Below, piece by piece: positions 1 to 10,058 of a stretch of 64,000 nt of DNA. Every line of letters begins with the position of its first letter. Within the stretch, counting starts at the first letter, position 1. The position numbers were made by a program, and so were the translations under genes. The notes beneath the pieces were generated by a model. The model was given only the letters and a program-made list of their open reading frames with translations, ran no database searches and had not been told where the DNA came from. Source of the DNA: Achromobacter deleyi (lineage in GTDB: Bacteria; Pseudomonadota; Gammaproteobacteria; Burkholderiales; Burkholderiaceae_B); the NCBI RefSeq assembly GCF_902859705.1, contig NZ_CADIJO010000016.1, forward strand, positions 62,001 to 126,000, given 5' to 3'.

Positions 1-8
1 GTGCCGGA

Positions 9-914
9 TCAGAACGAAGCAGCCAATGCCGGCTCCTGCTCCTGGACTTGCGCCTCGGGCTCGCGCTCGGCGGGCTCGGTGGCCGTGTCGATGGCATCGT
101 CGGCTTCGGACGCGGATGCGTCTTCGGCCGGCGGCGCCTCGGCTTGCGCCTGGCTCGTCGGATAGACCTGGGTGCCGTCGATCTTGATGAGACCGATGTG
201 GACCAGCGTCGATTCCAGGCTGGCGGCCGGTTCCCCGGCGTGCTCACCCTTGGTGCGGATGTACGGATCGATCTTCATGTCGTTCAGACGGAAGGCGATC
301 AGCACCTTGCGGTCACCCTCGACGGCCTGAACGCACCGGCGAACCAGGTGCTCGGCTTCCGGGGTGGCGACGATGGTGTCGAAGTACCGATACTCCGGTT
401 CATCGACAGGCCCGGCCAGTGCCGCGACGGTGCAAGAGAGGAACGAGTCGCCAGCTTTTGGGGTGACGTCCTTCACACGATTGAGATAGCCGATGCCGCG
501 GGTGATCAACTCGTGCTGCTCGATCGAAGCCAGTTCGGCCCGGTCGATCAGTTCGGCCTTGAGCAGTCGCGCCTTGAGGGACGCGGCGGCCTGACCCTTC
601 TGCTCACCCTTGTCGCGGATGTACACATCGCCCCACAGGTCACCGAGGCGAAAGCGCACCAGCGGGCGCTGCTTGGGATCGTCAACGCCGATGTAGCGCT
701 GAACGAGCTTCTTGGCCTCGGCACCCGAGACCTTGACGTCGAAGTAGCGGTAGCTGGGGTCCCGGGCGGGGCCGACCAGCGCGGCGATGGTGCATGCCAG
801 GAAAGGCTGCGCACGGCGGCCGCCCCGGACGGGCACTTCACGGACACGCTGGATGTAGCCGATGCCCGAGGTGTGGAGGTCGAAATACGATTTCTCGTTG
901 GACGTGGTGTTCAT
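9..914 (-). CDS. ICE STY4534/DUF3577-type protein with duplicated domain
   Basis: A 301-residue protein of the DUF3577 (STY4534) kind, conserved in PAGI-2/clc ICEs; its biochemical role is unknown to me. It holds two tandem copies of the same unit, about residues 17-118 and 140-240. Each starts GIGY(I/L)xRV(R/K)(D/E)V, carries a YRYFD motif and ends PYIR/VYIRxKGE followed by AASL. Residues 255-301 form an acidic, Ala/Glu-rich tail. The start is chosen because GGAGA precedes ATG at 914; a longer upstream reading has no such site. The usual family member has one unit, so the duplication is notable. The gene is preceded by a long structured leader (see 1084-1157). Confidence 0.75.
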   Translation of the reverse strand: MNTTSNEKSYFDLHTSGIGYIQRVREVPVRGGRRAQPFLACTIAALVGPARDPSYRYFDVKVSGAEAKKLVQRYIGVDDPKQRPLVRFRLGDLWGDVYIRDKGEQKGQAAASLKARLLKAELIDRAELASIEQHELITRGIGYLNRVKDVTPKAGDSFLSCTVAALAGPVDEPEYRYFDTIVATPEAEHLVRRCVQAVEGDRKVLIAFRLNDMKIDPYIRTKGEHAGEPAASLESTLVHIGLIKIDGTQVYPTSQAQAEAPPAEDASASEADDAIDTATEPAEREPEAQVQEQEPALAASF

Positions 915-1083
915 GGTGAATCTCCATTGGGATGAAGCGGAGACACACCGGCCCACGCATGCGGGGAAGGTGCGTGACCCCGCGGTGGGTTGATAAGGCG
1001 AAAGCATCCGCCACCAGAGGCTGGTGGCCGCTCGCGGAAGGATGCGGTGCGAGCTGGCTCGGTCACGCAGTGGGAACTGCGCC

Positions 1084-1157
1084 GCAACCTCGAAGACCGA
1101 TGGTTGCCTGGCATGTCGCTGACGACGTCAGCAGGCATGGGGCCAGCATGGCGGGGC
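1084..1157 (-). promoter_or_regulatory. Structured leader element, copy A (upstream of the DUF3577-type gene)
   Basis: Two inverted repeats lie in tandem in the 310-bp gap before the gene starting at 914: GCAACC (1084-1089) with GGTTGC (1102-1107), and GCTGAC (1118-1123) with GTCAGC (1127-1132), followed by CATGGGGCCAGCATGGC. The same arrangement occurs at 7200-7271 and 10210-10275, with changed but still pairing stems. It is read as RNA on the minus strand, ahead of the gene. The rest of 915-1224 holds no gene that I can see. The function is inferred, not known. Confidence 0.5.
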
Positions 1158-1224
1158 CTCGCGCGCGCGGCAGCAATCAATCGGCACCCGGGCGCTTCCC
1201 TTTGTCCGCGCCACCCGGCGCCTG

Positions 1225-1675
1225 TCACAGGCACTTGGCGCCGCGCAGGTGCTCGGGGGTATCGGCGCGCGGACGGCCGGGACGGCTCCAGGCGCCGCCA
1301 CCGCGCGCGCCGATCAGCCGCCAGCCGGCGGCGCGCAGGCTGGCGCCACCTTCGTCGGGCATGGTGTAGGTGAGCAGGCGTATGTAGCCCAGCGCCCTTG
1401 CCGCCTGCCAGGCCGCGCCGTAGAGCTTGCTGCAGGCGCTGGGTGTGCCGTCGGTGCACAGCCGCGTGACTTCCAGCGTCCAGGTGCCGCGCGACCGGGC
1501 GGCCGACAATGGCCACGCCGTGGATCAGGTCGCTGTCGCTCAGCGTGACGGCCAGGGCGAACTTCGCGCCCTGGACCGGGCGGTGGTGGCGATGGTGCGA
1601 CAGAACGAATGCATTGGCCGTGCGCAGCGACACCGGTAGGAGGTGCAGCCTCGGCGAGGTCGATGGCGTGTTCAT
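1225..1675 (-). pseudogene. XF1762-family ICE protein, frameshifted
   Basis: The first part, from ATG at 1675 with GGAGA upstream, reads as an XF1762-family protein (HHRHHRPVQGAKF, VAIVGRPVARHLD). The family sequence then continues in another frame as TLEVTRLCTDGTPSACSKLYGAAW and LRAAGWRLIGARGGGAWSRP down to 1225. The frame changes near 1483. The junction CACCTGGACGCTGG fits loss of about 11 bases between two CTGGAC repeats, because relatives have extra residues between LD and TLEV. The fragment is therefore a pseudogene unless translated by frameshifting. The family role is unknown; it is common in these ICEs near DUF3085. Confidence 0.7.
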
Positions 1676-1679
1676 GCGG

Positions 1680-1740
1680 TTGTCTCCGGTGGCATGCCGG
1701 CGTTGTGGCCGGCGGGGCGTGCCTCGGCGGCTGGAGACAA
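1680..1740 (-). promoter_or_regulatory. Inverted repeat that would hide the ribosome-binding site of the XF1762-family gene
   Basis: TTGTCTCC (1680-1687 on the plus strand) and GGAGACAA (1733-1740) are perfect complements. On the minus-strand transcript the copy nearest the start codon at 1675 contains the Shine-Dalgarno sequence, so pairing would cover it. An inner CCGGC/GCCGG pair lies between them. Pairing in vivo is inference. Confidence 0.45.
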
Positions 1741-1772
1741 ACGCGCACGCGCGGCGATGGCGGCGGTGCGAA

Positions 1773-1802
1773 CAAAAGAAGGCCCCCGATGCGGGGGCTG
1801 CG
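1773..1802 (-). terminator. Intrinsic terminator after the DUF3085 gene
   Basis: On the minus strand a stem of GCCCCCGCA and its near complement (CAGCCCCCGCATCGGGGGCC) is followed by TTCTTTTG, directly after the stop codon of the interrupted DUF3085 gene at 1817. Confidence 0.6.
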
Positions 1803-1816
1803 AGGCGGTTGCCGCG

Positions 1817-2113
1817 TCAGGCGGGAGGCACCACTGCTAAGGACAGGTGCGTGGCGGTGGCGGAAAGCACGAGATCGTCCGCCGAGTGCTGGAGGCGCGT
1901 GAACAGGCCGTCCTTCGGGTCGAAATACTCCGCGAAGTCATCGCCGCCCAGCTCGCGGCCGGCGAGGTGCCACCAGTCATCGAACGGGTCGGTGTCCGGG
2001 TTGCATCCGACGGCGTAGGCGAGCAGTGCCTGGCGCCCATCCGGGCGACGCTCCCCACGCTCGGCGAGGAAGTACACGCCCTGATCCTTGACCAGGACAA
2101 TGCGGCACTGATT
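1817..2113 (-). pseudogene. DUF3085 protein, 3' part (gene split by the mercury transposon)
   Basis: This is the C-terminal part of a DUF3085 protein: CRIVLVKDQGVYFLAERGER, then DGRQALLAYAVGCNPDTDPF and a DDWWHLAGRELGGDDF-type stretch, ending near 1817. Its N-terminal part lies at 6047-6108, on the other side of the transposon. Removing 2114-6046 and one copy of TGATT restores one frame, reading ...TEAIANQ-CRIVLVKDQG..., so the gene was intact before insertion. DUF3085 proteins are conserved small ICE proteins of unknown function. Confidence 0.85.
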
Positions 2114-2151
2114 GGGGACGTCTCAGAAAACGGAAAAAATCGTACGCTAAG
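2114..2151. repeat. Left terminal inverted repeat of the mercury transposon
   Basis: A 38-bp repeat that matches the other end at 6008-6046 apart from one substitution near the tip (A for T at the fifth base) and one A fewer in the A-run. It overlaps the tnpA stop codon. Confidence 0.92.
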
Positions 2152-3144
2152 CCGGTTGCAGCGGTCGTAGCGGCCTGAACTTGCCCGCGCCGATCTTGGC
2201 GCTGCTGCGCCAGAGGTAATCGCCGGTCAGGTTGATGTGCTCCCAGCCCAGCGGCGACAGGTACTGCAACAGGGCGTCATCGACAGTCTGGCCGTGACCG
2301 CGTAAGGCGTTTGAGGCCCGTTCCAGATAGACCGTGTTCCACAACACTATGGCCGCCGTCACCAGGTTGAGGCCGCTGGCCCGGTAGCGCTGCTGCTCGA
2401 AACTGCGGTCGCGGATTTCGCCCAGCCGGTTGAAGAACACGGCGCGGGCTAGCGCGTTGCGGGCTTCGCCCTTGTTCAGTCCGGCATGCACGCGGCGGCG
2501 CAGCTCGACGCTTTGCAGCCAGTCCAGGATGAACAGCGTTCGCTCGATGCGGCCCAGCTCGCGCAGCGCCACGGCCAGGCCGTTCTGGCGCGGGTAGCTG
2601 CCGAGTTTCCTGAGCATCAGCGAGGCCGTCACCGTGCCCTGCTTGATCGAGGTGGCCAGCCGCACCTTGGCGTTGATCGCCTTGCCGGACGCCTGGAACT
2701 GCTGCTGATGCTTGTGCTTGGCAGCGTTGAACAGCTTGCCCAGGATGCGGTCGTGCAGGTCGATGATTTCGTCGGTGACGGTGGCCATGCCCTCGATGGC
2801 GAGCGCACCAGGGTCGCGTAGCGGCGCTGTGCCTCGAACTTGGCCAGATCGGCGGGCGTCATCTGGCCGCCTTCGCGGGCGATCTTGAGCAGGCGGTTCT
2901 GGTGCACCGACCGCTCGATGCCGGAAGGCAGGTCGAGCGCCTGCCAGGCTTTGAGGCGCTCGATGTGTTCGAGTATGTGGCGCGAGTTCGGCTTGACGGG
3001 CGACTGGCGCAGCCAGGCCAGCCAGGTCGTCTTGCCGTTGTCGTGGCGCTTGAGCAGATCGTCGAGGCGGTGCCGGTGGGTGGCCGACAGGGGATCGGAC
3101 AAGGCCGCGTAGATGCGGCGGTTGGCGCGGCTGTAGGCGTTCAT
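2147..3144 (-). pseudogene. tnpA: Tn3-family transposase remnant (truncated, frameshifted, core deleted)
   Basis: The reading begins at an internal position of a Tn501/Tn21-type TnpA ([14 protein letters not shown]), so roughly the first 160 residues are missing. A one-base deletion near 2815 shifts frame between QRRYATLV and [15 protein letters not shown] further in-frame deletion joins AINAKVR directly to [14 protein letters not shown], removing about 500 residues of the core. The C-terminal part is good, including the [18 protein letters not shown] stretch that carries the catalytic Glu, but both catalytic Asp residues would be in the deleted block. The reading starts 18 bases after merA and even has GGGAGG upstream. 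It cannot encode an active transposase. Confidence 0.9.
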
Positions 3145-3162
3145 CGAACACCTCCCTTTTCC

Positions 3163-5149
<1,987 letters not shown>

Positions 5150-5161
5150 GGTGATCTCCTT

Positions 5162-5512
5162 TCAGTAGAACAGCGGCAGGACGTAGGGAAACGCGAGGGC
5201 AACCAGAACCAGGGCGGCCACGATCCAGAAGATCACCTTGTAGGCAGTCCGCACTTGGGGCACGGCGCAAACGTCGCCGGGCTTGCAGGCATGGGCTGGT
5301 CGGAAGATGCTGCGCCAGGCGAAGAACAGCGCGATGAGCGCTGCGCCGATGAAGATCGGCCGATACGGCTCCAGCACGGTCAGGTTGCCGATCCACGCGC
5401 CAGAGAAGCCGAGCGCGACCAGGACAAGGGGGCCGAGGCAGCAGGCCGAGGCGAGGACGGCCGCGACGCCGCCGGTCGCCAGTGCGCCGCAGCCGTTCTT
5501 GGGTTCCGACAT
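5162..5512 (-). CDS. merT: Mercuric ion transport protein
   Basis: Inner-membrane importer that takes Hg(II) from MerP and delivers it to MerA. It has 116 residues with three predicted membrane segments (about 14-34, 44-66 and 92-112). The vicinal pair Cys24-Cys25 in ASACCLGP lies in the first segment and a second pair, Cys76 and Cys82, in the cytoplasmic loop (HACKPGDVC). The ATG at 5512 is chosen because GAAGGAGAAC precedes it; an in-frame reading extending upstream would run into the promoter. First gene of the mer operon. Confidence 0.96.
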   Translation of the reverse strand: MSEPKNGCGALATGGVAAVLASACCLGPLVLVALGFSGAWIGNLTVLEPYRPIFIGAALIALFFAWRSIFRPAHACKPGDVCAVPQVRTAYKVIFWIVAALVLVALAFPYVLPLFY

Positions 5513-5547
5513 AAGGTTCTCCTTCCGGGACTTCGCTTGATGCTGTA

Positions 5548-5578
5548 ACGTTACTTCCGTAGTCAACTACGGAGTCAA
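5548..5578 (-). promoter_or_regulatory. mer operator-promoter
   Basis: On the minus strand, TTGACT (5573-5578) and TAACGT (5548-5553) are separated by 19 bases, the over-long spacer typical of MerR-activated promoters. The dyad TCCGTAGT-CA-ACTACGGA (5556-5573) fills the spacer and matches MerR operators of the Tn501 type. It lies between the divergent merR and merT. Confidence 0.93.
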
Positions 5579-5583
5579 GCGCC

Positions 5584-5991
5584 ATGGAGAACGCTCAAGA
5601 GAATCTGACCATCGGGGCCTTCGCCAAGGCAGCCCGGGTCAACGTGGAGACGATCCGCTTCTATCAGCTCAAGGGCTTGCTACCCCAGCCGGAGCGGCCC
5701 TACGGTCGCATCCGCCGCTACGGGCAGGCGGACGTGGCGCGGGTGAAGTTCGTGAAGTCAGCCCAGCGCCTGGGATTCAGCCTGGATGAAGTCGGCCAGC
5801 TCCTGAAACTGGAGGACGGCACCCATTGCAGCGAGGCGGCCGAACTGGCTGCTCACCGGCTGGCCGATGTGCGCGCACGCATGGCGGACCTCACGCGGAT
5901 GGAAGAGGCCCTGTCGACGCTAGTGAGAGAGTGCAACGCGCACCATGGCAATGTTTCCTGCCCGTTGATCGCAGCTTTGCATTGCTGCTAA
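5584..5991 (+). CDS. merR: Mercury-responsive transcriptional regulator
   Basis: Dimeric regulator that represses the mer operon without mercury and activates it when Hg(II) binds. It has 135 residues with an N-terminal winged-helix region ([20 protein letters not shown]), a dimerisation helix and the three mercury-binding cysteines Cys82, Cys117 and Cys126, at the standard positions. It is divergent from merT across the operator at 5548-5578. It ends 16 bases before the right inverted repeat. Confidence 0.97.
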   Translation: MENAQENLTIGAFAKAARVNVETIRFYQLKGLLPQPERPYGRIRRYGQADVARVKFVKSAQRLGFSLDEVGQLLKLEDGTHCSEAAELAAHRLADVRARMADLTRMEEALSTLVRECNAHHGNVSCPLIAALHCC

Positions 5992-6007
5992 AGGGCCCAC
6001 TTCGGCT

Positions 6008-6046
6008 CTTAGCGTACGATTTTTTTCCGTTTTCTGAGACGACCCC
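6008..6046. repeat. Right terminal inverted repeat of the mercury transposon
   Basis: A 39-bp sequence ending CGTCTCAGAAAACGG-type when read inward, complementary to 2114-2151 with one extra base in the T-run. It is followed directly by the target duplication TGATT (6047-6051). Confidence 0.92.
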
Positions 6047-6108
6047 TGATTGGCGATGGCTTCGGTCAGCACGGGGCGCAGGTCAGCGCCTTTGAATCGC
6101 AGTGACAT
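6047..6108 (-). pseudogene. DUF3085 protein, 5' part (gene split by the mercury transposon)
   Basis: It starts at ATG 6108 with AGGAGA upstream and reads MSLRFKGADLRPVLTEAIAN before entering the transposon. It continues at 2113 on the far side. The promoter and ribosome-binding site are intact, so a short hybrid peptide may still be made. Confidence 0.85.
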
Positions 6109-6252
6109 GGATGAAATCTCCTGTGTGGAAGAATGAGAAAGGCCTCCATCCGATGGGATGAAGGGCCTGTAGTGCACGCGGCCGGAACGGCTGGAACGCC
6201 GTGGCGGATGCCTCGGGTCAGCCGCAGGACCGCCCGGTTTCGCTGCGGGGCG

Positions 6253-7077
6253 TCATGCCGGGACGGCCTGGCGCTTGCGGGCCGCTTTCGCGTCGAGGAT
6301 GCTCACGTCGATCTGGCGCCAGCGCCCGTCGTCGATGAGCCTCTCCAGCACTTCGCCGAGCATGTCGAAATACACCTCGTCGTGCCGATCGACCAGTTCG
6401 ACCGATTCACCGTTCTGACGGTGCAGTTCCACCACGTAGGTGTCTCCGCCGCGGTCGTAGAGGATCGTCACCCGGCCCTCGAACTTCGCGGTCGAGACCG
6501 TGAAGCTGATCGCCGGCGGGGTCTCGATGATCTTGGAGGGCGTGGGATCGACCCAGGTGAAGTCGCGGGCACCGGCATCCACCAGCATGTGGGTGATGCG
6601 CCGGAAGCGATCGGGGGCCGGCATCTCCTCCAACTGCTCGATGAGCTGGCCCAACTCCATGCACTGCGGCGTGGGAATGGGCAGCTTGGCCGGCGCCGAG
6701 CCGAGGATGTGCCTCGTGATGGTGTACGGCGTGCCGTCCGAAGTCTCCTCGGTGATGACCTCCGGCGTGTCCGCGCGCAGTCCGTCGAAGCGACGACGGG
6801 CATAGGGTTGGACATGCACCTTGGCGCCTTCGGCAGGAACCGTGGTCACCAGGCTGGGATCGAGCACCGCGAACTCGGAAGGCTTGAGCTTGACGACGAT
6901 GGCATCGTCGGTCGCGGCGACCACCTTGCCGTCGAAGGGTTGGGGGTCGATGGCGAAGCCCAGCGTTGAGGACAGCGGCTGATCATCGAACACGCGGTAC
7001 TTGAACGACCGCACGTTGCGGGGCACATGGCCTGCGACCAGCGAAGGCATCATGGATTTGATGAGGGAACGATCCAT
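6253..7077 (-). CDS. Conserved ICE protein of unknown function (274 aa)
   Basis: A protein of the size and position of a conserved hypothetical of PAGI-2/clc-type ICEs; I do not recognise a named domain. It is soluble, with no signal peptide and no membrane segments. Its first half is rich in beta-type sequence (VVAATDDAIVVKLKPSEFAV) and the C-terminal part has ELVDRHDEVYFDML followed by a helical stretch ending in basic residues. The start at 7077 is set by AAGGAG at the right distance. It is preceded by a 288-bp leader with structured element B. Confidence 0.75.
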   Translation of the reverse strand: MDRSLIKSMMPSLVAGHVPRNVRSFKYRVFDDQPLSSTLGFAIDPQPFDGKVVAATDDAIVVKLKPSEFAVLDPSLVTTVPAEGAKVHVQPYARRRFDGLRADTPEVITEETSDGTPYTITRHILGSAPAKLPIPTPQCMELGQLIEQLEEMPAPDRFRRITHMLVDAGARDFTWVDPTPSKIIETPPAISFTVSTAKFEGRVTILYDRGGDTYVVELHRQNGESVELVDRHDEVYFDMLGEVLERLIDDGRWRQIDVSILDAKAARKRQAVPA

Positions 7078-7199
7078 GGGGAAACTCCTTGAGGAAAAAC
7101 AAGGGATTCCCCGCCCGCAAGGGAGAGGTCCCTTGTGGGTGGCGTGGATGGACGCGGTAGGTCCGTAGGAAGAAACGACCAGCACGGTTTCCCGCGCTT

Positions 7200-7271
7200 G
7201 CAGCCTCGAAGGTCTCGACTGCCTGGGCATGTGCCGGCAACGCCGACGAACATGGGGCAAGCATGGCCCTG
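7200..7271 (-). promoter_or_regulatory. Structured leader element, copy B
   Basis: Inverted repeat GCAG-CC-TCGA (from 7200) with TCGACTGC (to 7222), then CGGC (7235-7238) with GCCG (7242-7245), then CATGGGGCAAGCATGGCC. It has the same order and spacing as the elements at 1084 and 10210. It lies in the leader of the gene starting at 7077. Confidence 0.5.
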
Positions 7272-7330
7272 GGGCGGTCTGCCTGCCCGCAGGAAACGGC
7301 ACCGCACCACAACCGTTTTCCTGTGCTGCG

Positions 7331-7362
7331 GGCAAGAAAAAGCCCCTCGAAAGGGGCTGGAG
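7331..7362 (-). terminator. Intrinsic terminator after the 92-aa ICE protein
   Basis: On the minus strand AGCCCCTTTCGAGGGGCT is followed by TTTTCTTG, just after the stop codon at 7366. It separates this gene from the leader of the next gene. Confidence 0.7.
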
Positions 7363-7365
7363 GAA

Positions 7366-7644
7366 TCAGGCTTGGTACACGAAGTAGTGCTCGCGCTGAC
7401 GCGGAAAGAACACGTGTTTCCACGTGTCGCCGCTTGTGTTGCCACCGTCGAAGACGACCATTTCGTAGTCGTCCACGTCGGTGTCCACCAGGTCGGCGCT
7501 GGCGATATGGCGCATGTGCAGCGTGCCGCTCATGCGCTCGAATACCAGGATCTGGCCGATGGCATCTTCCTGGCTCATGGCGTTGACGCAGGCTCCGAGT
7601 TGGTGCTCGAAGTCGGATGCGGGTGTGATGAGGTCGGGGAACAT
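7366..7644 (-). CDS. Small conserved ICE protein (92 aa)
   Basis: An acidic, soluble protein of unknown function, recognisable only as one of the small genes that accompany DUF3085 and DUF3577 genes in these ICEs. It contains GQILVFERMSGTLHMRHIAS and ends FFPRQREHYFVYQA. The ATG at 7644 is preceded by AGGAG. It follows the 245-residue gene by 97 bases and is closed by its own terminator. Confidence 0.7.
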   Translation of the reverse strand: MFPDLITPASDFEHQLGACVNAMSQEDAIGQILVFERMSGTLHMRHIASADLVDTDVDDYEMVVFDGGNTSGDTWKHVFFPRQREHYFVYQA

Positions 7645-7741
7645 GGGATCGCTCCTGTGAAAGTGCGCCGGCCCGGCTCTCTGGCGGGAGACCGGGCCGG
7701 CATGCGGTGAGGACAAGGAAGGCCGGGGATGTGTGTGGCAG

Positions 7742-8479
7742 CTATTCGCCGGCCAGCGATAGGCCCGGCAACACGGGTGCGTCGGCATCGAGGATGAGGA
7801 TGCGCACGTCGGCCTGGCCGGCCAGTTCAAGGATCTGTGCCAGCTCGTCCGGCATGCCCTTGCTGCGGTGCTCCTGCCGAAGCTGCTCGGCGGCGATCCC
7901 CTCGACGTCCTGCAGGTGCTGGTCCGTCCAGGGCGTGGAGATCAGCTTGACGCCGATCGCCGGGCTGTAGGGAATCCGGAACGCGATGAACAAAAAGGCC
8001 TCCGGCGTCGCGAGGTCAGCCAGGTTGGCCAGGTACTGGCCGGTTTCGCGGCTGATGTGCGCGCTGCTGATTTCCCAGCACCGGCTGTAGTAGCCGGTCT
8101 CGAAGCTCAACCGCTGCACGACTTCCCGTGCGGCCTCGGCCGAATAGGTGTCGCCAATGTGGACGGGGCGGCCGTCGAAGTCGTCGCCGTGGATCGCGTA
8201 CACCACGGCACCCACCATGCCTTCGCCGCTGCCCCCTTCAGCCGCGTCGCATTCGGCGATCAGTGCGGCGCCGACAGGTTCGGTGCCAGTCCTGACCACC
8301 GCGAAGTCGCTGGTGATGATGCAAGGAGAAGAAACCAGCGCCGCGTCGCAGAGGTGCTGCTGGCTCGGGTGGATGTTTCGCCAAACATGCGGGCTTCCGT
8401 CCTCGTAGCTGATGGACAGCGTGCGGACGATTTTCAGATTCCAGTAGCCGCGTAGAAAGGGATTGGGATTCTGGGACAT
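7742..8479 (-). CDS. Conserved ICE protein (245 aa)
   Basis: A soluble protein with no recognised catalytic motif. The N-terminal half carries HVWRNIHPSQQHLCDAALV and a central segment GAVVYAIHGDDFDGRPVHIG; the C-terminus ILELAGQADVRILILDADAP is hydrophobic and strand-rich. GGAGA precedes the ATG at 8479. It probably shares a transcript with the 92-residue gene downstream. It could belong to the DUF5983-like group common next to such genes, but I cannot confirm this. Confidence 0.7.
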   Translation of the reverse strand: MSQNPNPFLRGYWNLKIVRTLSISYEDGSPHVWRNIHPSQQHLCDAALVSSPCIITSDFAVVRTGTEPVGAALIAECDAAEGGSGEGMVGAVVYAIHGDDFDGRPVHIGDTYSAEAAREVVQRLSFETGYYSRCWEISSAHISRETGQYLANLADLATPEAFLFIAFRIPYSPAIGVKLISTPWTDQHLQDVEGIAAEQLRQEHRSKGMPDELAQILELAGQADVRILILDADAPVLPGLSLAGE

Positions 8480-8562
8480 GGGATTTCTCCAACAGAATAA
8501 TGATGGAGCAAATCCCCGCCACCGGGAATTGACCCCGGTGGGTGGAAAGAAAGGAAACAGCG

Positions 8563-9249
8563 TCAGGTGACGCTGATCGTTGGCGTTTGGGCCAATCGCT
8601 CGGCGACGCGCCGGCGCAAATTCATGCGGAATGGCTCGTCGCTGACGCCCGCCAGCAGATTGATGGTCTCCAGCGCGATCAGGGCCGAAGCCTCTTCGAT
8701 GTCGGCGGCCACAATGGTCTTGCGCAATTGGTCGCCGAGCTGGAGGGCCTGGGAGGAGGAGCTGATGAAGCGGACCTCGCGGCTCAGGTAGCAGCCGTTG
8801 CCGCCGAACTCGAACAGCCGCGGCTTGCTGCAGTACCAGCAGCCCTCGAACTGGATGGCGGTCAGGTGGTGCCCGTCATCGAACCGGGTGGCGATCAGAA
8901 ACAATGCGTCGAGATCGGCGGTGTCCTCGAACGAATGACGGTCGATCAAGTTCCCCAGCTCTTCGTCCTCATCGGCACGGAAGTGCACGGCGAGCAGTTC
9001 GAGCAGCGGCGGGATCGACAGCCCTTCGTCGTCCGGCATCGGAATACCGAGTTGCGTGGCCAGGTCTTCCAGGCCATCGAGCACGTCCGGCCATTGCGGA
9101 TTGGTGGTCTCGGCGATCTGGGCGATGTAGGCCTGCCCGTTGCCGGGGTGGCTCTCGTCCAGCGCGAAGGCGCCGAACAGCGCCTGGATGACGGGCGTCA
9201 CACGGTCGAGCACGAGAACGCCGGTGGCTTCGTAGTAGTTGTTGGCCAT
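8563..9249 (-). CDS. Conserved ICE protein (228 aa)
   Basis: Unknown function. The start ATG at 9249 has AAGGAG upstream. The protein begins MANNYYEATGVLVLDRVTPV, has acidic stretches (FRADEDEELGNLID) and a central GCWYCSKPRLFEFGGNGCYL with three cysteines that could bind a metal, then a helical C-terminus. Genes of this length with a WYCSKPRLFEFGGNG-type core recur in clc-type ICEs between the topoisomerase and transfer genes. Confidence 0.72.
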   Translation of the reverse strand: MANNYYEATGVLVLDRVTPVIQALFGAFALDESHPGNGQAYIAQIAETTNPQWPDVLDGLEDLATQLGIPMPDDEGLSIPPLLELLAVHFRADEDEELGNLIDRHSFEDTADLDALFLIATRFDDGHHLTAIQFEGCWYCSKPRLFEFGGNGCYLSREVRFISSSSQALQLGDQLRKTIVAADIEEASALIALETINLLAGVSDEPFRMNLRRRVAERLAQTPTISVT

Positions 9250-9352
9250 GAAGGCTCCTTTCGATGAATGAACGGAGCCAGCCCTTGCGGACGATGGCAT
9301 CCGCAGGGGAAACCGCCTGATGCCGGATGGCGCTGGGCGGGGAGAAAACGCG

Positions 9353-9388
9353 AGGGACATGGCCTCGAACGAGGCGCATGTCCCTCAT
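9353..9388 (-). terminator. Hairpin after the 130-aa ICE protein
   Basis: GGGACATG and GCCTC pair with GAGGC and CATGTCCC around a GAAC loop, giving 13 base pairs with one bulge. On the minus strand it follows the stop at 9432 and is trailed by TCGCGTTTTC. It is a likely terminator, with a weak T-run. Confidence 0.5.
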
Positions 9389-9431
9389 GGGGTCCCGTGA
9401 ACGCAGTGATGAAGGTGTGCCAGGGACCGGC

Positions 9432-9824
9432 TCACCAACCGCTGTAGTTCAGCAGCAGGTCGGCGATCACCTGGCGACGTTGCAGATCGAGACCATCGAA
9501 GTCCGACAGTCCTTGGAAGTGGCAGCGCTTGAGCATGGCACCGCCCTCGCGCGCGTTGTAGAAGCTGAACATGGCGGACAGGAACATGCGTTCCCCGCTG
9601 CTCAGGACGCCGAGTGCGTCGTTGGCACGCAGCATGTCGGGACGCAGATCCCACTTGCTCTTTGCCTGGTTCAGGCCTTCGCGCGTGCCGTCGCCAAACC
9701 ATTGCGGGCCTGCGATCTCGACGCCGCGCTTCCAGACCTCGAAGAAGGCTTGGGGCGCGGCGGCGAAATGCTGCTCTTCCCGCATGATCTGATCGACGAC
9801 TTCCTGGGGCAAAAGCTGGTTCAT
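9432..9824 (-). CDS. Conserved ICE protein (130 aa)
   Basis: A soluble, mainly helical protein of unknown function: MNQLLPQEVVDQIMREEQHF, then SGERMFLSAMFSFYNAREGG and LQRRQVIADLLLNYSGW at the end. GGAGG lies before ATG 9824. It follows the 70-residue gene by 21 bases, so the two form one unit closed by the hairpin at 9353-9388. It is a regular member of the small-gene block in this ICE family. Confidence 0.75.
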   Translation of the reverse strand: MNQLLPQEVVDQIMREEQHFAAAPQAFFEVWKRGVEIAGPQWFGDGTREGLNQAKSKWDLRPDMLRANDALGVLSSGERMFLSAMFSFYNAREGGAMLKRCHFQGLSDFDGLDLQRRQVIADLLLNYSGW

Positions 9825-9845
9825 GACGTGGTTCCTCCAGTTGGA

Positions 9846-10058
9846 TCAGGGTGTGGCGAGCTGGGACCAGCCGCCTCTTTCGAGGGCACGTTGAGCCGCG
9901 GCATAGCTGCGGAAGTACTGGCAGGATTCCCGCGAAACGGGACCTTCTGTATCGCGCGTGCCGATGTAGTGGCCGGCGGCGCTATGCAGGATTTCGAGCG
10001 GCAGGAACTTGCCGCAATGGATCAAGGCCAACTGGCCGAAAGAGGCTTGCTGGGACAT
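9846..10058 (-). CDS. Small conserved ICE protein (70 aa)
   Basis: The ATG at 10058 has AAGGAG upstream. The short protein begins MSQQASFGQLALIHCGKFLP and ends with a Tyr/Ala-rich helix (YFRSYAAAQRALERGGWSQL). No function is known to me. It is the first gene of a two-gene unit with the 130-residue gene. Its 337-bp leader carries structured element C. Confidence 0.65.
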   Translation of the reverse strand: MSQQASFGQLALIHCGKFLPLEILHSAAGHYIGTRDTEGPVSRESCQYFRSYAAAQRALERGGWSQLATP

